Shown here piece after piece: positions 45,649-54,195 of a stretch of 64,000 bases of DNA. Numbering within the stretch: position 1 is the stretch's first letter; the number at the start of each line of letters is the position of its first letter. A model generated the notes under the pieces. The model searched no databases and was not told the DNA's origin. It saw only the letters and a list, made by a program, of their open reading frames with translations. Origin of the DNA: Flavobacterium quisquiliarum (GTDB taxonomy: Bacteria > Bacteroidota > Bacteroidia > Flavobacteriales > Flavobacteriaceae); the NCBI RefSeq assembly GCF_019308285.1, contig NZ_WWEM01000035.1, positions 1 to 64,000 on the forward strand, given 5' to 3'. Position numbers and translations under genes: made by a program.

Positions 45649-45915
45649 ATGTATTTAACTAAAGAAAAGAAAGAAGAAATCTTCGCACAACACGGTGGTG
45701 CAACAAACACTGGAAGCGCAGAAGGTCAAATCGCATTGTTCACTTACAGAATTTCTCACTTAACTGAACACTTGAAAAAAAATCGTCACGATTACAACAC
45801 TGAGCGTTCTCTTGTACTATTAGTAGGTAAAAGAAGAGCTTTGTTGGATTACTTGAAAAAGAAAGAGATCAACAGATATCGTGAGATTATCAAAGTATTG
45901 AATATCAGAAAATAA
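45649..45915 (+). CDS. rpsO: 30S ribosomal protein S15
   Basis: 88-residue primary binder of 16S rRNA helix 22. TGSAEGQIALFTYRISHLTE, HLKKNRHDYNTERSLVLLVG and RRALLDYLKKKEINRY are family hallmarks. As in many bacteria it precedes pnp. A modest hairpin follows it. Confidence 0.98.
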   Translation: MYLTKEKKEEIFAQHGGATNTGSAEGQIALFTYRISHLTEHLKKNRHDYNTERSLVLLVGKRRALLDYLKKKEINRYREIIKVLNIRK

Positions 45916-45924
45916 TCAATATAG

Positions 45925-45950
45925 AAAAGAGGTGCGAAAGTGCCTCTTTT
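45925..45950 (+). terminator. Terminator-like hairpin after rpsO
   Basis: Stem aaaagagg / cctctttt with a 10-base loop and a following T-rich tract. It lies ten bases after the stop, and read-through into pnp is possible. Confidence 0.7.
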
Positions 45951-46002
45951 TGTTTTTACATTACACGCATAATATTACAAGAAAAAAAGTTTGGTTTTTC
46001 AT

Positions 46003-46059
46003 TGGGTTTTAGATAACAACAACTACACACAACAACAACTACAACACAACTAAAACCCA
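46003..46059 (+). promoter_or_regulatory. pnp leader: perfect 10-bp stem closing a G-free AC-rich loop
   Basis: tgggttttag (46003-46012) and ctaaaaccca (46050-46059) are exact inverted repeats. The 37-base loop between them is made of aac/aca/cta words and contains no G, so it cannot fold on itself. The pnp ATG follows 25 bases after the stem. PNPase controls its own mRNA through a leader hairpin in E. coli; a similar role here is inference. Confidence 0.6.
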
Positions 46060-46084
46060 TTGTATAATCAAAAGGAAAAAATTT

Positions 46085-48220
46085 ATGATTCCACAATTAT
46101 TTGTAGAAAAAATCGATTTAGGTGATGGCAGAAGCATCACAATCGAGACAGGACGTTTAGCGAAACAAGCTGACGGTTCTGTAGTAGTTAGAATGGGCGA
46201 CACGATGATTCTTGCAACAGCAGTTTCGGCTCGCACATCAAATCCAGGCGTTGATTTTTTACCATTAACGGTAGATTACCGCGAAAAATTCGCAGCAGCA
46301 GGTCGTTTCCCAGGAGGTTTCTTTAAGAGAGAAGCACGTCCAAGCGACAGTGAAGTATTGACAATGAGATTAGTAGACCGTGTATTGCGTCCGCTTTTCC
46401 CAGACGATTACCATGCTGAAACACAAGTTATGATTCAATTAATGTCTCATGACGAAACTGTTATGCCAGATGCTTTAGCTGGTTTAGCGGCTTCTGCAGC
46501 ATTAGCCGTTTCAGATATTCCATTTTACAACTTAATTTCTGAAGTACGTGTTGCACGTATCGACGGAAAATTAGTAATCAACCCAAGCAGAGAAGAATTA
46601 GAAAAATCAGACATCGATATGATGATTGGAGCTTCTATGGATTCTGTAGCAATGGTTGAAGGTGAGATGAAAGAAATTTCAGAAGCTGAAATGATCGAAG
46701 CAATTAAATTTGCTCACGAGGCTATCAAAGTTCAAATTCAAGCTCAATATCGTTTACAGGAAGCTTTTGGCAAAAAAGAAATCCGTACTTACGAAGGAGA
46801 GAGAGAAAACGAAGAAATTTACGCAAAAGTAAAAGCTGCAGCATACGATAAAATCTATGCTATTGCAAAAGTTGGTTCAGCTAAACACGAAAGAGGCGCT
46901 GCATTTGCTGAAGTAAAAGAAGAAGTTAAAGCTTTGTTTACTGAAGAAGAATTAGCTGCTGACGGTGATTTAGTTTCCAAATATTTCTACAAAACAAACA
47001 AAGAAGCTGTTCGTAACGTAGTCTTAGAATTAGGTGTTCGTTTAGATGGTAGAAAAACTACAGACATCAGACCAATCTGGTGTGAAACTGATTATTTACC
47101 AAGAGTTCACGGTTCATCTTTATTTACTCGTGGAGAAACTCAGGCTTTAGCAACTGTAACTTTAGGAACCTCTAGAGAAGCAAACCAAATCGATTCTCCA
47201 TCTGAACAAGGTGAAGAGAAATTCTACTTACACTATAACTTCCCTCCTTTCTCTACTGGTGAAGCAAAACCATTAAGAGGAACTTCAAGAAGAGAAGTTG
47301 GTCACGGTAACTTAGCTCAAAGAGCGTTAAAAAATATGATTCCTGCTGATTGTCCTTATACAATTCGTGTTGTTTCTGAGGTTTTAGAATCTAATGGTTC
47401 TTCTTCTATGGCAACAGTTTGTGCTGGAACAATGGCTTTAATGGATGCTGGAGTTCAAATGGTGAAACCAGTTTCTGGTATCGCTATGGGATTGATTACT
47501 GACGGAGAGAAATTTGCTGTATTGTCTGATATCTTAGGAGATGAAGATCACTTAGGAGATATGGACTTTAAAGTAACTGGAACTGCTGATGGTATCACTG
47601 CTTGTCAAATGGATATCAAAATTGATGGTTTACGTTATGACATTATGGAGCAAGCTTTGGCTCAAGCTCGTGATGGACGTTTACACATTTTAGGAAAATT
47701 AACTGAGACAATCGCTGCTCCAAGAGCTGACGTAAAAGCTCATGCACCAAAAATCATTACCAGAACTATTCCTGGAAACTTTATTGGAGCTTTAATTGGA
47801 CCTGGTGGAAAAGTAATTCAGGAATTACAAAAAGCTACTGGAACAACTATCGTAATCAACGAAGTTGATGAACAAGGAGTTGTTGAAATCTTAGGAACTG
47901 ACCCAGAAGGTATCAAGACAGTATTGGCTAAAATTGATGCTTTAACTTTCAAACCTCAAATGGGAGAAGCTTACGAAGTAAAAGTAATCAAAATGTTAGA
48001 TTTTGGAGCTGTAGTTGAATATACTGCCGCACCAGGAAACGAAGTATTACTTCACGTATCTGAATTGGCTTGGGAGCGTACAGAAAATGTAGCTGACGTA
48101 GTTAAAATGGGAGATGTTTTCCAAGTGAAATACTTAGGAGTTGACCCTAAAACTAAAAAAGAAAAAGTGTCTAAAAAAGCACTTGTTCCAAGACCTCCAC
48201 GTGAGGAGAAAAAAGAGTAA
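46085..48220 (+). CDS. pnp: Polyribonucleotide nucleotidyltransferase (PNPase)
   Basis: Phosphorolytic 3'-5' exoribonuclease of the degradosome and RNA quality control. 711 residues: first RNase PH domain (ITIETGRLAKQADGSVVVRM), linker helices, second RNase PH domain (HYNFPPFSTGEAKPLRGTSR). The KH domain has IPGNFIGALIGPGGKVIQEL and the S1 domain GEAYEVKVIKMLDFGAVVEY. All parts are intact and in order. Confidence 0.98.
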   Translation: MIPQLFVEKIDLGDGRSITIETGRLAKQADGSVVVRMGDTMILATAVSARTSNPGVDFLPLTVDYREKFAAAGRFPGGFFKREARPSDSEVLTMRLVDRVLRPLFPDDYHAETQVMIQLMSHDETVMPDALAGLAASAALAVSDIPFYNLISEVRVARIDGKLVINPSREELEKSDIDMMIGASMDSVAMVEGEMKEISEAEMIEAIKFAHEAIKVQIQAQYRLQEAFGKKEIRTYEGERENEEIYAKVKAAAYDKIYAIAKVGSAKHERGAAFAEVKEEVKALFTEEELAADGDLVSKYFYKTNKEAVRNVVLELGVRLDGRKTTDIRPIWCETDYLPRVHGSSLFTRGETQALATVTLGTSREANQIDSPSEQGEEKFYLHYNFPPFSTGEAKPLRGTSRREVGHGNLAQRALKNMIPADCPYTIRVVSEVLESNGSSSMATVCAGTMALMDAGVQMVKPVSGIAMGLITDGEKFAVLSDILGDEDHLGDMDFKVTGTADGITACQMDIKIDGLRYDIMEQALAQARDGRLHILGKLTETIAAPRADVKAHAPKIITRTIPGNFIGALIGPGGKVIQELQKATGTTIVINEVDEQGVVEILGTDPEGIKTVLAKIDALTFKPQMGEAYEVKVIKMLDFGAVVEYTAAPGNEVLLHVSELAWERTENVADVVKMGDVFQVKYLGVDPKTKKEKVSKKALVPRPPREEKKE

Positions 48221-48253
48221 TCAGATCTTAGTTTACTAAAGGTTTATTCATAG

Positions 48254-48286
48254 AAAACCCCAATTCAAAATTTGAATTGGGGTTTT
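48254..48286. terminator. Bidirectional terminator pnp/desaturase
   Basis: Stem aaaaccccaattcaaa / tttgaattggggtttt, nearly perfect over 16 bp, between convergent genes. Confidence 0.9.
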
Positions 48287-48293
48287 TAAGTTT

Positions 48294-49370
48294 TTACACT
48301 TCTGGATTTCCCATTTTATGTAAATGTCTAAAGTGCGAAAACATCATTTCTAATAAAGTTTTATGATGATAGGGTTGCTTGTATTCTTTTGTAGTTTCTT
48401 CAATTATATTATTTATTTCACTGTAATTCGTATGACATATATTAGGAAAAAGATGATGCGCCGCATGACAATTTGAACCTCCACTTAAAAATCTAGCCCA
48501 GCCTTTATCTGCATTCCAATCACAGCTAGTATGAAGCTGATGAACTGCCCAAGTATGTTCTAAAAACTCTCCTTCGGGTTCGGGATAATCTGCACCATCA
48601 AAAAAATGTGTCCCTACTAACATTATAATAAAAACCATTGACGTGAAAGCACTCGCAGTAAAGTAACTCATGACAACAAAACTCCATTCAAAATGAGAAA
48701 ACAAAACAGGAAGAATCAAAACCAGAGTAAAATAAAATATTTTATACAACAGAAATCTAAGATATAATTCCATCTTTGGAACACCTCGCTTCATCCAATC
48801 ATATTCATTTGAAAACAAATACATCCAATCACTCATAAAAACAGAATGCAATAAAGTAAACATATAAACAAAAGGTGCATAATAGACTTGGTATTTATGC
48901 ATGGGTTTCCACGGATGTGTCGGGCCCAATCTCAAGAAAGGATTCTTATCAATATCTACATCACTTCCTTCTACATTTGCATATAAATGATGCGAACGAA
49001 TGTGTCTTAATCCCCAAAGCAACGGATCGATCCCTACAGTGAGAAAACTAAAGAAATGCAGAACTGAATTTGCTTTTTTATTTTTGAAAGCAGTATTATG
49101 TGAAGCATCATGACCAAAACTAAATCCTATTAACAGCCCTGACAACTGAAAAACAACATACAACAGCCAAAAGCTCATTTTACTTATAGAATCCGAAAAA
49201 AGTGTAAGATATGATAAATAACAAACAAATGTCCAAAACAATCCTTTAAACCAAAATCTGGTATCTCCATAAGAAATAATTTTACCCTGAAGTTCTTCAT
49301 GAACTCGTTGTTTTAATGTAGAAAAAAAGAGTTTTTCTTCTTCCGATTTATTGAAATATTTAGCTTTCAT
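48294..49370 (-). CDS. Membrane fatty acid desaturase (acyl-lipid / acyl-CoA type)
   Basis: Di-iron membrane desaturase, 358 residues from ATG 49370 (MKAKYFNKSEEEKLFFSTLK). The three histidine boxes are GHDASHN, HIRSHH and HAAHH (SNCHAAHHLFP). Four hydrophobic spans lie between them. The QLHTSCDW and NICHTNY segments resemble the delta-5/delta-6 group rather than delta-9 enzymes; regiospecificity is a guess. A longer frame to 49439 would place the start upstream of the -7 box. It diverges from an HTH gene, a possible regulator. Confidence 0.9.
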   Translation of the reverse strand: MKAKYFNKSEEEKLFFSTLKQRVHEELQGKIISYGDTRFWFKGLFWTFVCYLSYLTLFSDSISKMSFWLLYVVFQLSGLLIGFSFGHDASHNTAFKNKKANSVLHFFSFLTVGIDPLLWGLRHIRSHHLYANVEGSDVDIDKNPFLRLGPTHPWKPMHKYQVYYAPFVYMFTLLHSVFMSDWMYLFSNEYDWMKRGVPKMELYLRFLLYKIFYFTLVLILPVLFSHFEWSFVVMSYFTASAFTSMVFIIMLVGTHFFDGADYPEPEGEFLEHTWAVHQLHTSCDWNADKGWARFLSGGSNCHAAHHLFPNICHTNYSEINNIIEETTKEYKQPYHHKTLLEMMFSHFRHLHKMGNPEV

Positions 49371-49397
49371 AAAAAGTGTCTTTTTAAAATTACAAGG

Positions 49398-49405
49398 CAA
49401 ACCTA
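49398..49405 (-). promoter_or_regulatory. -7 box of the desaturase gene
   Basis: Minus strand TAGGTTTG, 28 bases upstream of the ATG at 49370; it supports that start. Confidence 0.5.
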
Positions 49406-49425
49406 TTGCATTTATCGCGGTTGAA

Positions 49426-49435
49426 TTTGCGCAAA
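49426..49435. promoter_or_regulatory. Palindrome in the desaturase/HTH divergent promoter
   Basis: tttgcgcaaa is a perfect 10-bp palindrome. Its left half is the -33 TTTG of the HTH gene (23 bases from TAAATTTG). It lies about 20 bases upstream of the desaturase -7 box. A binding site shared by both promoters is possible. Confidence 0.4.
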
Positions 49436-49452
49436 CCAATAAATTTTTTTCT

Positions 49453-49460
49453 TAAATTTG
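49453..49460 (+). promoter_or_regulatory. -7 box of the HTH gene
   Basis: TAAATTTG, 15 bases before the ATG at 49476, with TTTG 23 bases upstream. Confidence 0.65.
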
Positions 49461-49475
49461 TGATTATCGCAAAAC

Positions 49476-50438
49476 ATGAAATCGCAAGAGTTATTTTTAA
49501 AAGCAATTAAACAAAAGATCCCGCAGTCAATTTCTTTAATTGACGAAGTTGCAGGTGTTTTAGAAATCAGCTACGATGCTTCGTACCGACGAATTTCAGG
49601 GAAAAGTAAGTTTTCGATAGACGAGACAGTCAAACTGGCCGGTCATTATAACATTTCATTAGATAATTTATTTTCTAATAATGAAAAGGTGATTGTTGAA
49701 AAAACAATTGAAATTGAAAATTTAAAAGATATGCTTCAGTATTTCAAATCCTCTGCTGAAAACATTGAAACGTTAACAAAAAACAAGAAAACTAAATTAT
49801 TTTATTCCGCAAAAGACATTCCGTTGTTTTACTTTATGGACGGAACAATTTTATCAAAATTTAAAGCTTTTGTCTGGCTGAATCTTTTAAATTCTAATCA
49901 GAAGAAAGTAGCATTTGAAAATTTTGTAATCGATGAATCCTTTACAGAATACATGCAAAAGCTGAAAAAAATCTACGAAAACACGATTGTAAACGAAGTA
50001 TGGAATGATACCACCATAAACAGCAGTTTACAACAGATTCTGTATTTTTATGAGGCTGGCCTTTTGAGTTTAAAAAGTGCAAACGCTCTTTGTGTAGATC
50101 TAAAGAGGATTATTGACCTCATACAAGAAAAATGCAATAATCCAGATAATAATTTTTCTGTTTATTACAATGAGCTTATTTTATTAAACAATAATATGCT
50201 TATTGAAACCGAGGAGAAACTGACCATGTTTGTTCCTTACACACTTTTAGGATACTTCATTACCAATAACGAAGAAAGCTGTAAAAATGTACATCAATTT
50301 TTTAAACAGCAAATTACAAACTCCAAACCTCTTGGCCAATCAGGAATTAAAGAACAAAATCTTTTCTTTAATCGTGCTATTCGCAAAGTAGATTATTACA
50401 TGGAAAAGATTAATTCTCAAGTAGATTTGTTTTTTTAA
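49476..50438 (+). CDS. HTH-type transcriptional regulator with long C-terminal domain
   Basis: 320 residues. The N-terminal ~65 form a helix-turn-helix (SLIDEVAGVLEISYDASYRR; IDETVKLAGHYNISLDNLF). The remainder is an all-helical, soluble region with no recognised sensor or enzyme motif. This architecture recurs in Flavobacteria and is usually annotated only as a BetR-like or HTH protein. It is transcribed away from the desaturase; control of that gene, for example by temperature or lipid state, is inference from position. Confidence 0.75.
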   Translation: MKSQELFLKAIKQKIPQSISLIDEVAGVLEISYDASYRRISGKSKFSIDETVKLAGHYNISLDNLFSNNEKVIVEKTIEIENLKDMLQYFKSSAENIETLTKNKKTKLFYSAKDIPLFYFMDGTILSKFKAFVWLNLLNSNQKKVAFENFVIDESFTEYMQKLKKIYENTIVNEVWNDTTINSSLQQILYFYEAGLLSLKSANALCVDLKRIIDLIQEKCNNPDNNFSVYYNELILLNNNMLIETEEKLTMFVPYTLLGYFITNNEESCKNVHQFFKQQITNSKPLGQSGIKEQNLFFNRAIRKVDYYMEKINSQVDLFF

Positions 50439-50658
50439 GTAATGATGCTTGAAATCAATTCATCTCTTTGAATTAGAGATTCTGTTTTTTCTTGTTTTTT
50501 AGACTTGTTTTTTTAAAAGCTTTTCTAAATCAATTTGCAATAAAAAATTATCGTAACAGTCTAAAAAGAGCATTTTTATGTTAAATTATTTAAAGAAAAA
50601 AAATATCTTTAACACACCAAAAAACAATTATTACTAATCCATTAAAAAAAACTCTCCA
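50439..50658. other. Intergenic region before the kinase operon
   Basis: 220 AT-rich bases. Near 50452-50484 short arms 'aatcaattcatctct'/'gaattagagatt' give a weak hairpin. No TAnnTTTG box is evident; tatcttta at 50608 is one mismatch away. Confidence 0.4.
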
Positions 50659-51081
50659 ATGTGTGATTCTTCGAAAGAACTTCCATTTGTTCCTTACCCA
50701 ACAATTCAAACTACTAAAATCAACACCGAAGTATTTACTTTTTTAAGTCCTGGCGAGGTTACTTACCCTGCCGCTCCATTAATTTCTGCAAAATTTTACA
50801 CTCCAGAAGGCGGACCATTGACTCTTAAAGTAAGAGCTACACTTTACATGAACTCTGAAATTCCTGATGCACCAGTTGTAGAACCTCCGACTGAGAAAGA
50901 TAATGTGCTTACAATCAATTATGATTATGATTTCTCTATGGAAACACCAGAAACTTGCGATGTATGGTATGTAGAACTAGATTATACTTCAGACACCGTA
51001 CAAAACATAACTTTGATTGAATCTTACATGGTAAACCTGGATCCTGAGACTTCAAGAGGAACACGAACTGAGCTGCCTTAA
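50659..51081 (+). CDS. Unknown 140-residue protein coupled to a TPR kinase
   Basis: Not recognised. No signal peptide or membrane segment. It is strand-rich and acidic (EVFTFLSPGEVTYPAAPLIS; LTLKVRATLYMNSE; VLTINYDYDFSMETPET; TCDVWYVELDYTSDT) and looks like a single beta-sandwich with two Cys (residues 2 and ~98). Its stop is one base before the kinase start, so the two are translated together. It could be a ligand-binding or regulatory partner of the kinase, but nothing in the sequence proves that. Confidence 0.7.
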   Translation: MCDSSKELPFVPYPTIQTTKINTEVFTFLSPGEVTYPAAPLISAKFYTPEGGPLTLKVRATLYMNSEIPDAPVVEPPTEKDNVLTINYDYDFSMETPETCDVWYVELDYTSDTVQNITLIESYMVNLDPETSRGTRTELP

Positions 51082-51082
51082 A

Positions 51083-52819
51083 ATGAATAATAAAATTCTT
51101 ATATTTTTATTTTATTTTATTATACAAACTCCTAGTCTTCTTTTTTCTCAAACGGATGATAATACTGAACAAAAACTCCTTACTAAAAAAGCCTTAGAGT
51201 TTAAAAAAGAGATAAACTTTGTAAAATCTCAATCTTTTTACTTAAAAAAAGATTGGGATTCTACACTCATTTATTCTATGAAACAATTAAGTGTTTCAAA
51301 AAATAAAGAATTAAACGATTATGCTCATTTTTTCAGAGGATCTTCTTTTCTGCAAAAAAAACTCTATAAGGAAGCACGAAAAGAATTATTACAAGTTTCT
51401 AATAAATTTGCCTTGCATCTTCAAAGCACAATTCTCTTAGGCACCATATCTTTAGAATTAAGAGAATTTGAAAAAGCTAAAAATTATTATAACACGGCTC
51501 TTTCTCTTCCTGAAATTTCTAATCAAATTCGTAGTCTATCAAAAACTTACGAAGGTTTAGGAATTACTTATTTCTTTTTAGAAAAGTATGATAAAGCCGA
51601 GGATTATTTAATCAAAAATGAAACAATAAAGGAAAAAGAAAAAAATGACAGAGAACTTCTAAGTGCCTATAATTCTTTAGCTAACTTATATTATGTTCAA
51701 TATAAAGACAACCAAGCTATACCCTATTTCCGAAAAGCTTATTTATTATCAAAAAATGTAAATGATTTAGGAAAGAAAATAATGGCTGCCGAAAATATGT
51801 CTGCGGTTGAAGAAAATGCAAAGAATTACAAAAAAGCTCTAGAGTATAGAAAAGAAGCAGATAAGTGGACTGATTCTTTAAACAATCAAAACAAAATCTG
51901 GGCAGTGGCAGACTACGAAAAGAAATTTGCTGTAACACAAAAGCAAAAGGAAATTAAAGTTTTACAGGTTGAAAATAAACTAAAAAACACCCAGCGTAAC
52001 TTTTTATTTTTCTCTGCAATTGGTCTTTTACTGCTTTTAACTGGCGGTGTTTATTTATACGCACAAAAAGTAAAGAATAGTAAAATCATATTACACCAGA
52101 AAAATAAATTAGATGAGCTGAATGCCACAAAAGATCAATTATTCTCGATTGTAAGTCACGATTTACGTTCTTCGGTTAATGCCTTAAAAACGAGCAACTC
52201 TAAATTATCCGCAACATTAGAAAGCAAAAATTATGATCAATTAAATCAATTGATTGCCCAAAACAGCATTATTGCAAATGGCGCTTATAGTTTACTGGAT
52301 AATTTATTGCATTGGGCTTTACTGCAAACCAAACAACTCTATTTTCATAAAGAATCGATTCATTTATATTCGATAATACAGCAAATCGAATTCAATTATA
52401 AACCATTTTTATTAGACAAATCCATAACGTTTGAGAATTCGGTTTCTAAAAATATCTTTTTGTTTGTCGATCTTGATTCATTCAAAATTGTATTTAGAAA
52501 TCTATTAGACAATGCCATAAAGTTTTCAAAACAAAATGGAACAATTACCTTTTCTACAAATGAAATCGATTCTGATTTTTGCGAGATCATTATGGAAGAC
52601 ACTGGAATTGGAATGAACCAAAACACAATTAATGAACTGCTTCAGGAAGGCGAACTATTAACCAAAAAAAGTGATTCAGAAATTATTGGAACTGGTTTGG
52701 GTTTACAATTATGCAAACAAATGATTAAAAAAAACAACGGTACATTTAAAATAGAAAGCGAACTCAACAAGGGAACTAAAATAATCGTAACTTTCCCTAA
52801 AATGAAACAAAATGGATAA
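51083..52819 (+). CDS. Sensor histidine kinase with periplasmic TPR domain
   Basis: 578 residues. Signal peptide (about 1-23), TPR helices (about 50-265; LLGTISLELREFEKAKNYYN; AYNSLANLYYVQYKDNQAIP), TM helix (about 307-326), then a short coiled coil. The HisKA domain has H359 in FSIVSHDLRSS. The ATPase domain shows NLLDNAIKFS, EDTGIGMN and GTGLGLQLCKQ. The TPR part probably senses a protein or peptide partner in the periplasm. It overlaps the response-regulator gene by eight bases. Confidence 0.93.
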   Translation: MNNKILIFLFYFIIQTPSLLFSQTDDNTEQKLLTKKALEFKKEINFVKSQSFYLKKDWDSTLIYSMKQLSVSKNKELNDYAHFFRGSSFLQKKLYKEARKELLQVSNKFALHLQSTILLGTISLELREFEKAKNYYNTALSLPEISNQIRSLSKTYEGLGITYFFLEKYDKAEDYLIKNETIKEKEKNDRELLSAYNSLANLYYVQYKDNQAIPYFRKAYLLSKNVNDLGKKIMAAENMSAVEENAKNYKKALEYRKEADKWTDSLNNQNKIWAVADYEKKFAVTQKQKEIKVLQVENKLKNTQRNFLFFSAIGLLLLLTGGVYLYAQKVKNSKIILHQKNKLDELNATKDQLFSIVSHDLRSSVNALKTSNSKLSATLESKNYDQLNQLIAQNSIIANGAYSLLDNLLHWALLQTKQLYFHKESIHLYSIIQQIEFNYKPFLLDKSITFENSVSKNIFLFVDLDSFKIVFRNLLDNAIKFSKQNGTITFSTNEIDSDFCEIIMEDTGIGMNQNTINELLQEGELLTKKSDSEIIGTGLGLQLCKQMIKKNNGTFKIESELNKGTKIIVTFPKMKQNG

Positions 52820-53558
52820 CATCAATGTTTTAATTATAGAAGATACTCCAGATCAAAGTGATGCACTTATAAAGGTATTGCTTGATAATAACTATAATAT
52901 TGCAGGAGTTGCACGTAATTTTACAGATGCATTAAAGCTATTTTATGAAGCAGCTGTTGACATCATAATTATTGATGTGTTTCTTGACGGAAAACCAGAC
53001 GGAATAACGTTTGCCGAATCTATAAACATTATTCCTAACGCATCAAAACCATTTGTATTTTTAACCAGTTCTAACGATCGCCAGATTTTTGAAAGAGCAA
53101 AATTGACTAAACCATTCAGTTTTTTAATGAAACCTTTTAATGAACTGGAAATTTTATATGCCATAGAAATGGCTGTGGAAAAGTTTTACGAACAAACGAA
53201 TGTATTTCTCAGCGAAGAACAAAATACGGTTATCAGCAATGATTCTTTATTTATAAAAAAGAAGAACTCCCTAAAAAAAGTAGCTTTAGAAGACATTCTT
53301 TATATCGAAGTCGAAGAACGTTACTGCAATATTATTACGGAGAAAGAAAAATTTGTAATCTTGATTTCGTTGACAAAAATCAGCGAACTGCTTGATAAAA
53401 GCAAATTCATAAAAACGCATCGCAATACTATTGTAAATTCGGCTAAAATCGAAGAGATTTTTCCCGCTGATAATCTTATTATCTTGAAAGGAAATCATCG
53501 AATAAATTTAAGCGACACTTACAAAGACTTTATAAAAAACATGAACATCTTATCTTAA
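52812..53558 (+). CDS. LytTR-family response regulator
   Basis: 248 residues. Receiver domain (1-120) with acidic pair E10-D11, phosphoacceptor D55 in IIIIDVFLDG, Thr/Ser switch region FLTSSND and Lys in LMKPFNE. The C-terminal LytTR DNA-binding domain (about 143-245) has DILYIEVEERYCNI and FIKTHRNTIVNSAKIEEIFP. Cognate partner of the kinase upstream, by overlap. Targets are unknown. Confidence 0.95.
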   Translation: MDNINVLIIEDTPDQSDALIKVLLDNNYNIAGVARNFTDALKLFYEAAVDIIIIDVFLDGKPDGITFAESINIIPNASKPFVFLTSSNDRQIFERAKLTKPFSFLMKPFNELEILYAIEMAVEKFYEQTNVFLSEEQNTVISNDSLFIKKKNSLKKVALEDILYIEVEERYCNIITEKEKFVILISLTKISELLDKSKFIKTHRNTIVNSAKIEEIFPADNLIILKGNHRINLSDTYKDFIKNMNILS

Positions 53559-53592
53559 TTTCAAGATTTCAAAAATATTTCTATTTGAACTG

Positions 53593-53620
53593 AATCCCCT
53601 TTAAACAAAGGGGATTTTTT
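53593..53620 (+). terminator. Terminator of the kinase operon
   Basis: Stem aatccccttt / aaaggggatt, loop aaac, then T tract; 34 bases past the regulator stop. Confidence 0.9.
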
Positions 53621-53755
53621 TTATTTGAAAGAAAAACTTTAAAATACTAATCGGTTCTCATATTTCATGACATAAAAAATGGGTTTCATGACATTTTCAA
53701 GATAAAAAACTTAAATCAAAATTATTTTTGACTTATCAAAATCAAAACACTATCA

Positions 53756-54007
53756 ATGAAAACAGCAATAATAAAACAACCAGAAATGAAAGTCCTACCC
53801 CTTCTAAAAAAAATAATTAGTAATCCTTGGATTGGCGTTGCAGTTTCATTAGCTATTATAATTCCAAGTTTATACAAAATACTAGATAATGTTACCGTTT
53901 TTAGAATGGAGTACATTTTACTAGCTATATTTTTCCCTATATATCTTAGATCTTTAAAGAAAATATTTGATGAAATTTTAGATCGTACAGATGAATTTTA
54001 TGATTGA
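53756..54007 (+). CDS. Small two-helix membrane protein, unknown
   Basis: 83 residues, two hydrophobic segments (about 24-44 and 50-68; PWIGVAVSLAIIIPSLYKI, EYILLAIFFPIYLRSLKK) between short charged ends. No signal peptide and no recognised family. It has its own terminator downstream and is separated from the kinase operon by another, so it is a monocistronic gene. Confidence 0.6.
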   Translation: MKTAIIKQPEMKVLPLLKKIISNPWIGVAVSLAIIIPSLYKILDNVTVFRMEYILLAIFFPIYLRSLKKIFDEILDRTDEFYD

Positions 54008-54044
54008 ATGTTACCAACATTATTCTTGTACAAAAACCATATAG

Positions 54045-54081
54045 AAAAAATCCTAATTCAAATTATGAACTAGGATTTTTT
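54045..54081 (+). terminator. Terminator of the small membrane protein gene
   Basis: Stem aaaaaatccta / taggatttttt with a 15-base loop, followed by T. Confidence 0.85.
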
Positions 54082-54152
54082 ACTTTTTTAACAAAAATAG
54101 AAATTTTATTACATTTTAACATTTATTAGTAAAATTCATAACATTTTTTTAA

Positions 54153-54160
54153 TATTTTTG
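54153..54160 (+). promoter_or_regulatory. -7 box upstream of the uptake cluster
   Basis: TATTTTTG, 35 bases before the TTG start at 54196. It may drive the whole cluster to 62048, because no later box or terminator is evident before 62072. Confidence 0.55.
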
Positions 54161-54195
54161 CCAGTACCAAAACATACTAAATACCCAACAATCCT

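Noticed and set aside
46013..46049. AC-rich tract as a CRISPR or microsatellite
   Set aside because: The words are irregular with no unit-spacer structure; it is a single leader loop.
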